Assembly (NCBI GenBank): GCA_035325905.1
Contig: DAOKYY010000002.1
Span: forward strand, 62,001-126,000
DNA from: DYGX01 sp035325905
Lineage (GTDB): Bacteria; Chloroflexota; Anaerolineae; Aggregatilineales; Aggregatilineaceae
Length of the DNA: 64,000 nt
Reading direction: 5' to 3'
In this document: piece by piece, positions 7,575 to 16,664 of the stretch
Numbering within the stretch: position 1 is the stretch's first letter
Layout: every line of letters starts with the position of its first letter
Notes under the pieces: model-generated
Seen by the model: only the letters and a program-made list of their open reading frames with translations
The model's database searches: none
What the model was told of the DNA's origin: nothing
Position numbers and translations under genes: made by a program

Positions 7575-9592
7575 AGCCGTCGCCCCTCTCGCTGGTTGGC
7601 GGACAGCGCCGAGCGCGGGCGGGGGCGCGCCGGGCGACGCCATAGCGCGGCGAGCCGCTCGCGCGGGCCGCGCCGCCCGCCGCCGAGCCGGACGCTGGGC
7701 AGGCGTCGCAGCGAGCGGTGATAAAACAGCCATTCGCCCAACAGAAACGCCAGACCCAGCGCGGCGATCCACGGCCAGAACTCGCGCCGCGCCGTCTCCT
7801 CGCGCGCGCCGCGCGCGATGGTCGCGCTGCCGATAGTCACGCTGTCCTGCGGCTCGATCGCGCTCTCGGCCGGGTCGAACAGGTTTACCGCGAACTGCTC
7901 GGTGCGGACCGTTTCGCCCGCGCGTGTCAGCTCGACCCGGTACAGGCCGGGGGCTTGCGTGCCCCCGAACACGGCGCTGCTGCCCTGCGGCTCCAGGTGG
8001 ACGCGCTTCCCATCTGGCGCGACGACTATCGCTGCGTCGGCGTCCTCGATCAGGCGCACCGTGACCGGCGCGCCCGGCTTGACCGAACCGGCTAGGTCGA
8101 GCGCGCGCGGCGGCGAGAACCACGCGCTCAACTCTGCGATCAGGATCGGCCAGGCGGGTTGCAGCACGAGGTCGGTGTTGGGATAGCGCGCGTCGAAGGC
8201 CAGAATCGCGACCTGGCGCTGATCGACTTCGCCCGCGACGGCGACCGGCAGGCTTCCGGCGCGCAGCAGCGGCGTCGCCCACGATCCGGCCTCCAGCGGG
8301 CGCGCTTCCAGCAGGTTGACCGCGTTCAGGAACGCGCCGAGGTTGCGCACGCGCGGGTCGGTCGTGGCGGCCAGCGGCCCCGGCGCTGTCTCCGGCGCGC
8401 CGACGTTGAAGAACGATGTGCCCACCGGCGGATTGACCAGCAACAGGTCGCCCTCCGGCAGTGGATCGGGCACCCAGCCGTCGAGCACATAGAGATCGAA
8501 CGGCTCCTGCGGCAGGCGCGCTCCCGGCTCGATCTCGTACAGCTCGACGCCGCGCAGGCTACGAAAAATCTGCCGCAGGAACAGGTTGTCGCCGGTCGCC
8601 AGCAGCACGCGCCCGACGCCCGACCGGTCGTGGACGGTGTGCGCCATGTTGTCGAGCGCGAGAAAGTCCGCCCCGATGGACCCGCCCGGCAGGGTCAGCG
8701 TGGTCGTCAGCGTGTCGAAGTCGGCAGGCAGCTCGATGTCGAAAATGTCGATCTCGCCCCGTGCTGGAACCGTGTAACGATACGCCCAATCGATCACGCT
8801 GCTTCCGTTCAGCCGGCCATCCAGGATCACGTCGGCATCTTCGTCGCCGTAATTGCTCAGCCGGGCGAATAACTGAGGCGGCTGGTCAGGCAGGGCGCTC
8901 GTCGCCAGCGCGCTGATCGCCACGTTGCGCCCGGACTCGCCGACCGAGATGAAGCGCACCGTTCCGGGCACCGATGGCAGGTCAGCAGGCAGACCCCCGT
9001 CGCTGAGAATGACGACGCTCAGCGTTTCCACGCCGACCGCGCCCGCCGCCGCGAGCGTCATAGCCGCTGTCCAGTCGGCGCTGCCCTGCGACGGCTGCGC
9101 GGACTCAACCGCTGCGCGCAGCACGAGCGGATCGCGCGAGGCAGAGGCCAGCACCTCCGGCGCCTCGGCCACGCGGATGACCGTCATCGTATCGCCCGCG
9201 CCCAGCAGGTCGACCATCTCCAGCGCCGTCGCGCGCGCCGCCTCGAAGCGGCTCGGCTCGACATCGGTCGCCGCCATGCTGGCCGACGCGTCGAGCAGCA
9301 AGACCGTCCGCCCGGTGCTGACGGTCTTGACCTCGATAAACGGGCGGGCGAGGGCGATCACCAGCGCGGCGAGGATCAGAAGCTGAAGCAGCAACAGCCA
9401 GCTTGGGCGCAACCGCTGCCAGGGCGCGTTAGCTTCCCGGTCTCGCAGCAGTTGCTGCCAGAGGAAGGTGCTCGAAATCGGCGTCTCGGTCCGGCGCAGG
9501 CGCAGCATGTACAGCAGCACGATCGGCACGGCCAGCGCGGCCAGGCCCAGGGCGAGGGGCGTCAGAAATGATAGCGACGACAAGGCTCCCAT
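7571..9592 (-). CDS. BatA-like VWA membrane protein
   Basis: A 673-residue protein. The N-terminal BatA/aerotolerance-type region contains two membrane helices (about 12-31 and 65-83) separated by a cytoplasmic loop containing LRLRRTE. A VWA domain follows with an intact metal site D101-S103-S105 (LLLDASASM), then a long periplasmic beta-rich region and a GATase-like segment (about 350-450). A final membrane helix (FWPWIAALGLAFLLGEWLFY) leads into an Arg-rich tail. Members of this family are encoded beside MoxR and DUF58 proteins. It overlaps the downstream VWA-GATase gene by 4 bases and lies 3 bases after the glycosyltransferase gene, so the three are surely co-translated. Confidence 0.8.
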   Translation of the reverse strand: MGALSSLSFLTPLALGLAALAVPIVLLYMLRLRRTETPISSTFLWQQLLRDREANAPWQRLRPSWLLLLQLLILAALVIALARPFIEVKTVSTGRTVLLLDASASMAATDVEPSRFEAARATALEMVDLLGAGDTMTVIRVAEAPEVLASASRDPLVLRAAVESAQPSQGSADWTAAMTLAAAGAVGVETLSVVILSDGGLPADLPSVPGTVRFISVGESGRNVAISALATSALPDQPPQLFARLSNYGDEDADVILDGRLNGSSVIDWAYRYTVPARGEIDIFDIELPADFDTLTTTLTLPGGSIGADFLALDNMAHTVHDRSGVGRVLLATGDNLFLRQIFRSLRGVELYEIEPGARLPQEPFDLYVLDGWVPDPLPEGDLLLVNPPVGTSFFNVGAPETAPGPLAATTDPRVRNLGAFLNAVNLLEARPLEAGSWATPLLRAGSLPVAVAGEVDQRQVAILAFDARYPNTDLVLQPAWPILIAELSAWFSPPRALDLAGSVKPGAPVTVRLIEDADAAIVVAPDGKRVHLEPQGSSAVFGGTQAPGLYRVELTRAGETVRTEQFAVNLFDPAESAIEPQDSVTIGSATIARGAREETARREFWPWIAALGLAFLLGEWLFYHRSLRRLPSVRLGGGRRGPRERLAALWRRPARPRPRSALSANQREGRRL

Positions 9593-9595
9593 CGA

Positions 9596-12277
9596 TCAGC
9601 GCACCGTGATCTCTGCCGGCAGGACGAGATGATCGGCCCTATTGACCAGCGGCACGCGCGCGCCGGTCTGGGGGTCGTACAGGCCGATCTCGATTCGCGC
9701 CGGGCCGCGATAGGCCGCGTTGTCCGGGGCCAGCGCATGGACATCGACGATGTACTCCCCCACGACCCAGCCGGTCGTCGGGCGGGTTCCTTCGACGGGT
9801 GGGCTGTCGTGCCCGCCGATGAAGCGCCCGTCCGCGTCCAGCAAGTGCGTGAACACCGTATAGGCGACCGGCGGCGTCGCGGCGGCGCGCCAAACCAGCG
9901 TCAGCGCCAGCGGGTCCCCGGCGCGAACCGTCGTGCGATCCAGCGTGTATCCTTCGAGCGTCGCCACCCCCTCGAACTCCGCGCCTATGGTCTCGGCGAA
10001 CGGCGGCGGAGCGAGCAGCCGATCGGTTTCCTCAATCGTATAGGTGGCAAGCTTTTGCGCGTCCATGCCGTCGAATTCCAGCCACAGCGCGGCCTGCCCG
10101 CTGGCGCCCGCCGGGACGCTGAAAGCGTGCCAGTCCAGGCTGTAGCCGGGATAGACCCTGACCGGCTGTGACTGTTCCCAGCCCTCGCCGCGCAGGACCA
10201 GCGACGCGCCACCCCACGGCCCACCAGCGCAGCATGAGTCTGGCGCGAGCCACCGCAGCGTGACACGGAGCGCCTGGCCGGGGCTGAGCGAGCCATCGGC
10301 GGCGTCGCTCCCGGCAAGCTGTACGTCTTCCGCCGGGCTGAGGGCGGTTGGGATCTGGTCCGTCGCCCCCGAAGATGGCAGCGTGGCGAGCGCCAGCGTC
10401 CGGCCGGAAGGGACGCCGTCGATCAGCCGGTCCAGGCCGTCCGGCGCGGCGTCGCTGTAGACGGTCAGCGTGACGCTGTAATCGCCCGGCGGCGCGCCCG
10501 CCGGGAGCGGCAGCAGGCTGAACGCCGCGCCGCGCTCGCCCGCGTCCCAGCCGGACGTCGGCGTCTGGTCGTCCTGGCGGATGTCTGCGTCGCTGCGCGC
10601 GAGGGTCCAGCCGGGCGGATCGACGGTCATCAGCCGGGCCGCGACGCGCATGTCGGCGCCGGATGGCGCAGTGAGAGTCCACGCCGTCTGCACGCAGAAC
10701 GTGTCGTCGCCACCGATCGCGGCGCTCTCCAGCCGGATCGCGCCGAAGTCCGCCGCTGCGTTGTCCAGCGGAGCGAGCGCCAGCGGGCGCTGGACCCGGT
10801 ACGCGGTCGTGGTCAGCCCCTGGACCGTCATTGTCTCGCCGGTTGGACGCCCGGCCGCGCTCAGCAGGCAGGGAAACATCCCGCGCTCGTCCGCCGGAAG
10901 CTGGTACCACGTCAGCAGCTCGACGCGCGCCGGAGCGGGCCGCTCCGCCAGCGCCGCGTTAATACGCTCGATCGCGTCTTCGGGCGCGCTGTGCAGCGGG
11001 ACCCCGACGATCTGCGCCCGCACGTTGAGCTTGTCGACGTAATACTCCTCAAGCGCCGGTTCCCAGCTGTAGGGGATGAGGATCAGCGCGTCCGGCGGCA
11101 GGTCGGCGTAGTAGCGCGCGATGGCGCGGAAATCGTCGTGCTGGTAGCGCGGCTGGGACAGCGCCGGGATCAGGCTGGAGGCGGCGGTGAGCGACGCCAG
11201 CGCCACGCCGCCCGCCAGCGCGCCGCGCCGCAGGCCGAGATCGTCCGGCAGGCAGTCCAGGCCCAGCGCGACGAGTAGCAGCGTGGCGGGCACCCCGGCA
11301 ATGTAATAGCGGGGGTGAAAATCGATCTGGGCGACGCGCAGCTCGACCGTGGCGAGGGCGGGGAGCAGGGCGGCCTGCGATAAGAGCAGCAGCGCGGCGC
11401 GCGTCCGGCAGCGGATCAGCAGCGCCGCCGTCGCCAGCACCGCCACCAGCCCGAAAATCGCGCTCGCGATGTTCAGCCCCAGCTCGGCCCCGATCAGCGC
11501 CGGGACCGGGGCGAAATAGGCGCGCCAGATGTCCCACAGCAGGTTCGGGCTGAGGGGCGGCGGTGTGTTCAGCGGCGTGCCGCTGGGCGATTGCCCCAAC
11601 ACCCAGGGCAGATACGCGAGCAGCGCCAACGCCTGCCCCGCCAGCCAGATCGCCAGCCAGCGCCAGCGCCGCGCCAGCATCCACCCGCCCGCAATTACAA
11701 TGTTCAGCCACGCGACGACCGGCACGCTCAGGTTATGGGTGTAGAGTAGGACGATCTCCGCCGCCAGGATCATCAGCGCGATCCGCCACGGGAAACGCGC
11801 ATGGCGTCGCAGCAGCCGCTCCGTCAGCCCAAGCAGCACCAGCGTCAGCAGCGGCACCAGCGCGTAAGCGCGGACTTCGCGCGCGTACGCCCACAGCAGC
11901 GGCGATAGCGCAAGCAGCACCCCCGCCAGGATCGCGGCTTCCCAGTTCGCCCAGCCGCGCGCCAGCCGGATCGCCAGCGCGACCGTCAGCAGGTCGATCA
12001 GCAGCGAGCCATAACGCAGCGCCAGTGGCGAGTCGCCCGCGCCGAGGTAGAGCAGATGGACAAGGCTGTAGTACACCGGCGGCGTGTTATCGTCCGGTGT
12101 GTCGATCGGGTCGCGGATGGCGCGGATCGACCAGGCTTCGTCGTGCCACACGCTCGCCGCGTCCAGATCCCACAACCGCACGCCGAACGCGACAAGCAGC
12201 ACGGCAAGCGTCACCGCCAGCGCGGCGCGGTGCGCGCGGAGATCGTGCCCCCGGTGCGTCATAGCAATCGCGGCCAT
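9596..12277 (-). CDS. GT39/ArnT-like membrane glycosyltransferase with large C-terminal region
   Basis: An 893-residue protein. The first half (about 17-430) contains roughly ten to twelve membrane helices. The first external loop carries D46-E47 in SVWHDEAWS, the acidic pair typical of polyprenyl-phosphate-sugar glycosyltransferases (GT39/ArnT/PMT_2). The second half is soluble and beta-rich, with two similar jelly-roll-like stretches, and presumably lies outside the membrane. Acceptor and sugar are unknown; a glycosyltransferase inside a MoxR/VWA gene train points to glycosylation of an exported protein or polymer (inference). The start ATG shares one base with the DUF58 stop (TGATG); a second ATG five codons downstream is an alternative. 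Confidence 0.75.
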   Translation of the reverse strand: MAAIAMTHRGHDLRAHRAALAVTLAVLLVAFGVRLWDLDAASVWHDEAWSIRAIRDPIDTPDDNTPPVYYSLVHLLYLGAGDSPLALRYGSLLIDLLTVALAIRLARGWANWEAAILAGVLLALSPLLWAYAREVRAYALVPLLTLVLLGLTERLLRRHARFPWRIALMILAAEIVLLYTHNLSVPVVAWLNIVIAGGWMLARRWRWLAIWLAGQALALLAYLPWVLGQSPSGTPLNTPPPLSPNLLWDIWRAYFAPVPALIGAELGLNIASAIFGLVAVLATAALLIRCRTRAALLLLSQAALLPALATVELRVAQIDFHPRYYIAGVPATLLLVALGLDCLPDDLGLRRGALAGGVALASLTAASSLIPALSQPRYQHDDFRAIARYYADLPPDALILIPYSWEPALEEYYVDKLNVRAQIVGVPLHSAPEDAIERINAALAERPAPARVELLTWYQLPADERGMFPCLLSAAGRPTGETMTVQGLTTTAYRVQRPLALAPLDNAAADFGAIRLESAAIGGDDTFCVQTAWTLTAPSGADMRVAARLMTVDPPGWTLARSDADIRQDDQTPTSGWDAGERGAAFSLLPLPAGAPPGDYSVTLTVYSDAAPDGLDRLIDGVPSGRTLALATLPSSGATDQIPTALSPAEDVQLAGSDAADGSLSPGQALRVTLRWLAPDSCCAGGPWGGASLVLRGEGWEQSQPVRVYPGYSLDWHAFSVPAGASGQAALWLEFDGMDAQKLATYTIEETDRLLAPPPFAETIGAEFEGVATLEGYTLDRTTVRAGDPLALTLVWRAAATPPVAYTVFTHLLDADGRFIGGHDSPPVEGTRPTTGWVVGEYIVDVHALAPDNAAYRGPARIEIGLYDPQTGARVPLVNRADHLVLPAEITVR

Positions 12278-13173
12278 CAGTGGACCACACCCAACCGGCG
12301 AAGCTCGGCCAGTATCAACTGCTCCCAGGGCGTGCTGGTCTCGACCGGCGCGAAATGCACGCCGCGCCCCACGCAGGTCGCGGCGATGTCGTTCTGCCAC
12401 GCCTCGAACCGCTGCATGTACAGGTCCCGGATCTCCGAATCAATCGTGACATCCTGCGGCGTGCCGGTCTCGACATCGATCAGCTTGAGGTCGCCGCTGA
12501 TCTCCGGCGTGACCTCGTCCGGCGAGAGCACCTGGATCACCGCAACCTCGTGCCCCCGGCCCTGGAGCGCGCGCAGCCCTTCTTGAAACCCCTCCGGCGA
12601 CATCAGGTCGCTGAGCAGCACGACCAGCCCGGCGCGCGGCGCCCGCAGCGCGACCTCGCGCAGCGCGGCGTTGAGTTCGACCGCGCCGCCCGCCGAGGCG
12701 CCTTCCAGCCACGCCAGCAAACTGAGCGTTTGCCCGCGCCCGCGCAGCGGACCCCAGCGCGCAGGTGTGTCCGGGCGCAGCGCGTGGATCGAAACGCGAT
12801 CCCCGCCGCCGAGGGCGACGTAGGCCAGCCCGGCCAGCACGCGCCGCGCATAGAGGAATTTGTTACGGTCGCGGTCGCCGCTGCGCGGCCAGTCCATGCT
12901 GCCGGAGGCGTCGAGCAGCAGGTACACGGCCAGGTCTTCTTCGTCTTCCAGCAGCTTGATAAAGGGCCGGTCCAGCCGGGCGAAGATGTTCCAGTCGATG
13001 CGCCGCAGGTCGTCGCCGCGCACGTAATTGCGATAATCCGCGAACTCGATGCTCGTGCCGCGCCGCGACGAGCGCCGCTCGCCCTTGATCGCCCCGGCGC
13101 GGATCTTGTGCGCCATCAGCATCAGGCTGTCGAGCTTGCGCAGGGTTTTTTCGTCGAAGAGTCGCTCTGCCAT
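12277..13173 (-). CDS. DUF58 domain protein
   Basis: A 298-residue soluble protein. The DUF58 signature YRNYVRGDDLRRIDW lies at about residues 47-61, followed by a VWA-like fold with D88-S90-S92 (LLLDASGSM). In known clusters DUF58 proteins are encoded beside MoxR ATPases and VWA membrane proteins and are thought to act as adaptors or clients, but their biochemical role is not settled. Here MoxR lies five genes upstream. It shares one base with the glycosyltransferase gene downstream and is 13 bases from the ABC permease upstream. Confidence 0.88.
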   Translation of the reverse strand: MAERLFDEKTLRKLDSLMLMAHKIRAGAIKGERRSSRRGTSIEFADYRNYVRGDDLRRIDWNIFARLDRPFIKLLEDEEDLAVYLLLDASGSMDWPRSGDRDRNKFLYARRVLAGLAYVALGGGDRVSIHALRPDTPARWGPLRGRGQTLSLLAWLEGASAGGAVELNAALREVALRAPRAGLVVLLSDLMSPEGFQEGLRALQGRGHEVAVIQVLSPDEVTPEISGDLKLIDVETGTPQDVTIDSEIRDLYMQRFEAWQNDIAATCVGRGVHFAPVETSTPWEQLILAELRRLGVVH

Positions 13174-13186
13174 TCTGCGCCGCCCG

Positions 13187-14071
13187 CTAGGACGTAATGT
13201 CCTGACGTCTGAAGAGGTAAACGGTCAGGCTGATCAGCCCGATCACCCACACCGCGATCACCAGCGCGGAGAATTCCGCGCTGTCGTGCACGACAAGCAT
13301 CTCGTTCGAGCTAAAGGCGACCTCGAAGGGCGCTGACTCGCCCGTGCGGAACCACGCGTCCAGGTTCAGCAGATTGTAGCCGGGCGTGAGGCGATAGGCG
13401 TGCACCACGTCGCGAAAGTCGAGGAAATACGCGACCAGGATCAGCGCCACCAGCGACAGACTCTCGGCAATCGTCAGGCCGTAGGCGACCAGCACGCCGC
13501 CCAGAATCGATCGCGTGAGCATCCCGGCCAGCGCCGCATACCCCGCCGCAATCAACGTTGAGAGGAAGCCCAACCCGGCGGAGCGCGCGTAGTCGCTGGC
13601 GGTGGCGCGCACCACGCTCGCAGTAACCTCCGGGCCGTACGGCGCGCCCGCAATGGCGCGCAGCAGCCCCATGCCCGCCGCTAGCAAGACCGACATCAGC
13701 GCGAACGCGACGACTACGAACGCGCTCAACGCGAGAAACTTGATCAGGATCAGCGCGACGCGCCGGTTGCGCGGAATCAGGTTTTTCCACGTCTGCCACT
13801 GGTATTCGCCCGCGAACATTACCGCGGTGAACCCGATCAGCAGCAGGCGCCCCAGCGGGTTGTTGAGAAAGCTCCATGCACCAACGAGCGTCTCGGTCCA
13901 GGTCATGGTATCCGCCGCGAACGACGCCCGCGCCGAGTCGGAGAGCGCCAGAATGATCGACAGCACGACGGTAAACGCCACCGCGCCAACCGGGAAGACC
14001 CAAATCAGACAGCCAGTCAGCCAGCGGTGCCCGGCGATCTTGCTCCATTCGGCGCGGAAGAGGTTAACCAT
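13187..14071 (-). CDS. ABC-2 type exporter permease
   Basis: A 294-residue protein with about six hydrophobic segments beginning at residues 17-42, after the typical N-terminus MVNLFRAEWSKIAGHRW. EYQWQTWKNLI is the cytoplasmic coupling region seen in ABC-2 permeases. It pairs with the ATPase encoded just upstream; its ATG at 14071 lies inside the ATPase gene (8-base overlap), implying translational coupling. The substrate is unknown. Starting further upstream would place the N-terminus within the ATPase gene and is rejected. Confidence 0.82.
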   Translation of the reverse strand: MVNLFRAEWSKIAGHRWLTGCLIWVFPVGAVAFTVVLSIILALSDSARASFAADTMTWTETLVGAWSFLNNPLGRLLLIGFTAVMFAGEYQWQTWKNLIPRNRRVALILIKFLALSAFVVVAFALMSVLLAAGMGLLRAIAGAPYGPEVTASVVRATASDYARSAGLGFLSTLIAAGYAALAGMLTRSILGGVLVAYGLTIAESLSLVALILVAYFLDFRDVVHAYRLTPGYNLLNLDAWFRTGESAPFEVAFSSNEMLVVHDSAEFSALVIAVWVIGLISLTVYLFRRQDITS

Positions 14072-14990
14072 GCGGCGCGCCCTCGCTGACCACCGAGAGA
14101 AAATATTCCTCAAGCGACTGGCGCTGGCTGGTGATCTGGTACACGTCGATGTCACGCTGCACCAGGGTCCGCACAATCGCCGGGATCTCGTCGCGCGCCG
14201 CCTGCACGCTCAGCCATGTCGTGTTCGATATGACCGGCCAGCGGGCGCTTAAGGCCGAGGCGGCGCTCTCAATCGGGCGGGCTTCGATCCGCAGCGAAGC
14301 GCTTGACTCCAACAGATCGCTCACCGCGCCCTCACGCACGATCGCGCCGCGCTGGATGATCGCCACGCGGTCGCAAATCTGCTCGACCTCGCCCAGCAGG
14401 TGGCTGGACAGAAAGATGGTCTTGCCCTGCTCGGTCGCCAGCCGCCGGATGAATTCTCGGATCTCGTGCATCCCGCCCGGATCAAGCCCGTTGGTTGGCT
14501 CGTCGAGGATCAGCAGGTCCGGGTCGCCCAGCAGCGCCGCCGCCAGCCCGAGCCGCTGCTTCATGCCGGTCGAATAGCCCTTCACGCGCTGGTGCTTGCG
14601 CTCGGTCAGCCCCACCTGCGCGAGTAGCGCGTCAATCCGCGCCGGGTCATAGTGGTCGGCAGTGCGCGAGAGAACCTCCAGGTTGCGGCGCGCGGACAGG
14701 AAGTTATAGAAGCTCGCGCCCTCGACGATCGCGCCGACGCGCCGCAGCACCTCCGGGTGGCGCGCGACGTTCTGCCCGTAGACGTAGGCGCGCCCGGCGG
14801 TGGGATGGAGCAGGCGCAGCAGCATCCGAATCGTGGTTGTCTTGCCCGCGCCGTTGGGACCTAGAAAACCGTAGACCTGGCCCGGCTCAACTGTCAGGTT
14901 GACCTCCTGGACGGCCTGGACCTTTTTCCGCCCGCGCCCGAAATGCTTGGTCAGGCTCTCGGTGATGATCGGGCTGTTCGTGGCGGTCAT
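14064..14990 (-). CDS. ABC exporter ATPase (module 1)
   Basis: A 308-residue ATPase. The Walker A motif GPNGAGKT is at 44-51, the signature is YSTGMKQRL, and the Walker B motif LLILDEPTNGLDP is followed by the switch His (SSHLL). The C-terminal roughly 80 residues form the extension common in the drug/polymer exporter class (ABC-2, CcmA-type). It energises the permease encoded downstream by an 8-base overlap. Its start overlaps the stop of the helical protein gene upstream by 4 bases (ATGA). Confidence 0.9.
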   Translation of the reverse strand: MTATNSPIITESLTKHFGRGRKKVQAVQEVNLTVEPGQVYGFLGPNGAGKTTTIRMLLRLLHPTAGRAYVYGQNVARHPEVLRRVGAIVEGASFYNFLSARRNLEVLSRTADHYDPARIDALLAQVGLTERKHQRVKGYSTGMKQRLGLAAALLGDPDLLILDEPTNGLDPGGMHEIREFIRRLATEQGKTIFLSSHLLGEVEQICDRVAIIQRGAIVREGAVSDLLESSASLRIEARPIESAASALSARWPVISNTTWLSVQAARDEIPAIVRTLVQRDIDVYQITSQRQSLEEYFLSVVSEGAPHG

Positions 14991-15607
14991 ACGCCGTCGC
15001 CCGCCGGTGCCTCAGCCTGGCGATGTGCGGCGATCAAGGGGCGCAGCCGCAGCAGCAGCGCGATCTGGTACAGGCGGATCAGGTAGCCCATGCGCGCTAT
15101 TCCGTTCAGTTCGGGCGCTTGCGCCGGGGCGAGAAGCTGGTCGATCAGCGCGTGCCGCGTCTCGACCGCCTGATCCGGGCGGCGATCAACCGAAAGTTGC
15201 CACAGCAGGCCGTAGAGGTCCCACAGCGCCTCCTGGTGCACCGAGCCGAATTCCGTCTCCCAGGCGCGCACCGCCTGAACCGTCGAGAGACCTTCGGTGC
15301 TGCCCGCCAGCCCTCCGGCCAGCGCGTTCTGAAGCAAGTGTTCGGGGTCGTTGGCGGCGGAATCGAGCAGGTCGCGCACCGCCATGATCCCGATCGAAGT
15401 TGCCGCCAGCGCCGCGCCGAGCAGGCTGTACTGCTTCGAGGTCAGCTTGCTGCGGACGTTGACGAGGTAGCAGTAGAACTGGCCCGCGACCTCGTGCGCC
15501 CGCGCCGCTTCCGGCGTGTTCGCGGCCAGCAGCAACGGCTGAAGGGACCACAGATCTTCGGGCGTTGGCCCGGTCAGAATCCGCTGAAGCACGTCGTCCA
15601 GCGCCAT
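14987..15607 (-). CDS. Helical protein of unknown function within the MoxR/ABC cluster
   Basis: A 206-residue, predominantly alpha-helical protein. No signal peptide or clear membrane helix is visible, though LIRLYQIALLLRLRPLI near the C-terminus is hydrophobic. I do not recognise the family. The ATG at 15607 is preferred because GGAG lies 8 bases upstream; a GTG two codons earlier would create a GTGA overlap with moxR but is too close to that site. It lies between a MoxR gene (2-base gap) and an ABC ATPase gene (4-base overlap), so its function should be tied to one of them. Confidence 0.6.
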   Translation of the reverse strand: MALDDVLQRILTGPTPEDLWSLQPLLLAANTPEAARAHEVAGQFYCYLVNVRSKLTSKQYSLLGAALAATSIGIMAVRDLLDSAANDPEHLLQNALAGGLAGSTEGLSTVQAVRAWETEFGSVHQEALWDLYGLLWQLSVDRRPDQAVETRHALIDQLLAPAQAPELNGIARMGYLIRLYQIALLLRLRPLIAAHRQAEAPAGDGV

Positions 15608-15609
15608 AC

Positions 15610-16632
15610 TCACTTCTCCGGCTCGACCTGCGCGAGCAGCTCGTCGATCACGGCGTCAGGCGCGATCCCTTCCGCCTGTCCCTCGAAGTTGAGGATGATC
15701 CGGTGGCGCAGCGCCGCCCCGGCGACCGCCGCGATGTCGTCATACGCCACGTTGTAGCGCCCGTCGAGCAGCGCGTTGACCTTCGCGCCGAGCACCATCG
15801 CCTGCCCGCCGCGCGGGCTGGCGCCGTAGCGCACGTACTGGCGCACGACCTCCGGCGCGGTAGCCGAGTCCGGGTGGGTCGCGATCACCAGCCGGGCGAT
15901 GTACTCGCTCAGATGCGTGGCGATCGGCACCTGGCGCACCAGGTCGCCCATCGCGACGATCTGCGCCCCGCTGGCGACCTTCCCCGCGTGCGGGGCCGCT
16001 GCGCCGGTCGTGCGGCCCATGATCTCGACCAGCTCTGCCGGGGAAGGAAACATCACGTCGATCTTGAACAGGAAGCGGTCAAGCTGGGCTTCCGGCAGCG
16101 GGTAGGTGCCTTCCATTTCCAGCGGGTTCTGCGTCGCCAGCACGAAGAACGGCGGCGCGAGCGTGTATTTCTGGTTGGCGACCGTGACCGTCTTTTCCTG
16201 CATCGCTTCGAGCAAGGCGGACTGTGTTTTGGGTGTGGCGCGGTTGATCTCGTCGGCGAGCAGCAGATTGGCGAAGATCGGCCCGGCCTCGAAGCGGAAC
16301 GTACGACGCCCGTCTTCGGACTCCTCCATGATGTTGGTGCCGACGATGTCGGCGGGCATCAGGTCCGGCGTGAACTGGATGCGCGCGAACTTGAGGTCCA
16401 ACACGTCCGCCAGAGTGCGAATCAGCATCGTCTTGCCCAGGCCCGGCACGCCTTCGAGCAGCGCGTGCCCTCCGGCGATCACGCAGATCAGCACCTGGCG
16501 CACGACCGCCTCTTGCCCGACGATCACCTTGCCCACTTCGCGGACGATCGCGCTAGCCGTGGCGTGAAACTCGTCAACGCTGATGTCAGCGGCGACGAGG
16601 CTGGTCGTTGAGTTTGTCGTGGCGTCAGTCAT
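15610..16632 (-). CDS. MoxR-family AAA+ ATPase
   Basis: A 340-residue AAA+ protein. The Walker A motif GVPGLGKT is at 61-68, the Walker B motif is LLADEINRA, the sensor region is LATQNPLEMEG, and a C-terminal lid is present. MoxR ATPases act as chaperones that mature VWA-containing or cofactor-containing partners. The plausible clients here are the DUF58 protein and the two VWA membrane proteins encoded downstream on the same strand. A GAGGGGACCCT site precedes the ATG. The gene follows the lipoprotein gene by 32 bases. Confidence 0.92.
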   Translation of the reverse strand: MTDATTNSTTSLVAADISVDEFHATASAIVREVGKVIVGQEAVVRQVLICVIAGGHALLEGVPGLGKTMLIRTLADVLDLKFARIQFTPDLMPADIVGTNIMEESEDGRRTFRFEAGPIFANLLLADEINRATPKTQSALLEAMQEKTVTVANQKYTLAPPFFVLATQNPLEMEGTYPLPEAQLDRFLFKIDVMFPSPAELVEIMGRTTGAAAPHAGKVASGAQIVAMGDLVRQVPIATHLSEYIARLVIATHPDSATAPEVVRQYVRYGASPRGGQAMVLGAKVNALLDGRYNVAYDDIAAVAGAALRHRIILNFEGQAEGIAPDAVIDELLAQVEPEK

Positions 16633-16664
16633 AGGGTCCCCTCGGGCGGTGGATAGGCGGCGCG

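Noticed and set aside
7575..8282. Upstream in-frame extension of the VWA-GATase gene (236 more codons)
   Set aside because: It lies wholly inside the BatA-like gene, is Arg/Ala-rich antiphase sequence, and the ATG at 7574 gives a 4-base overlap and a clean membrane N-terminus.
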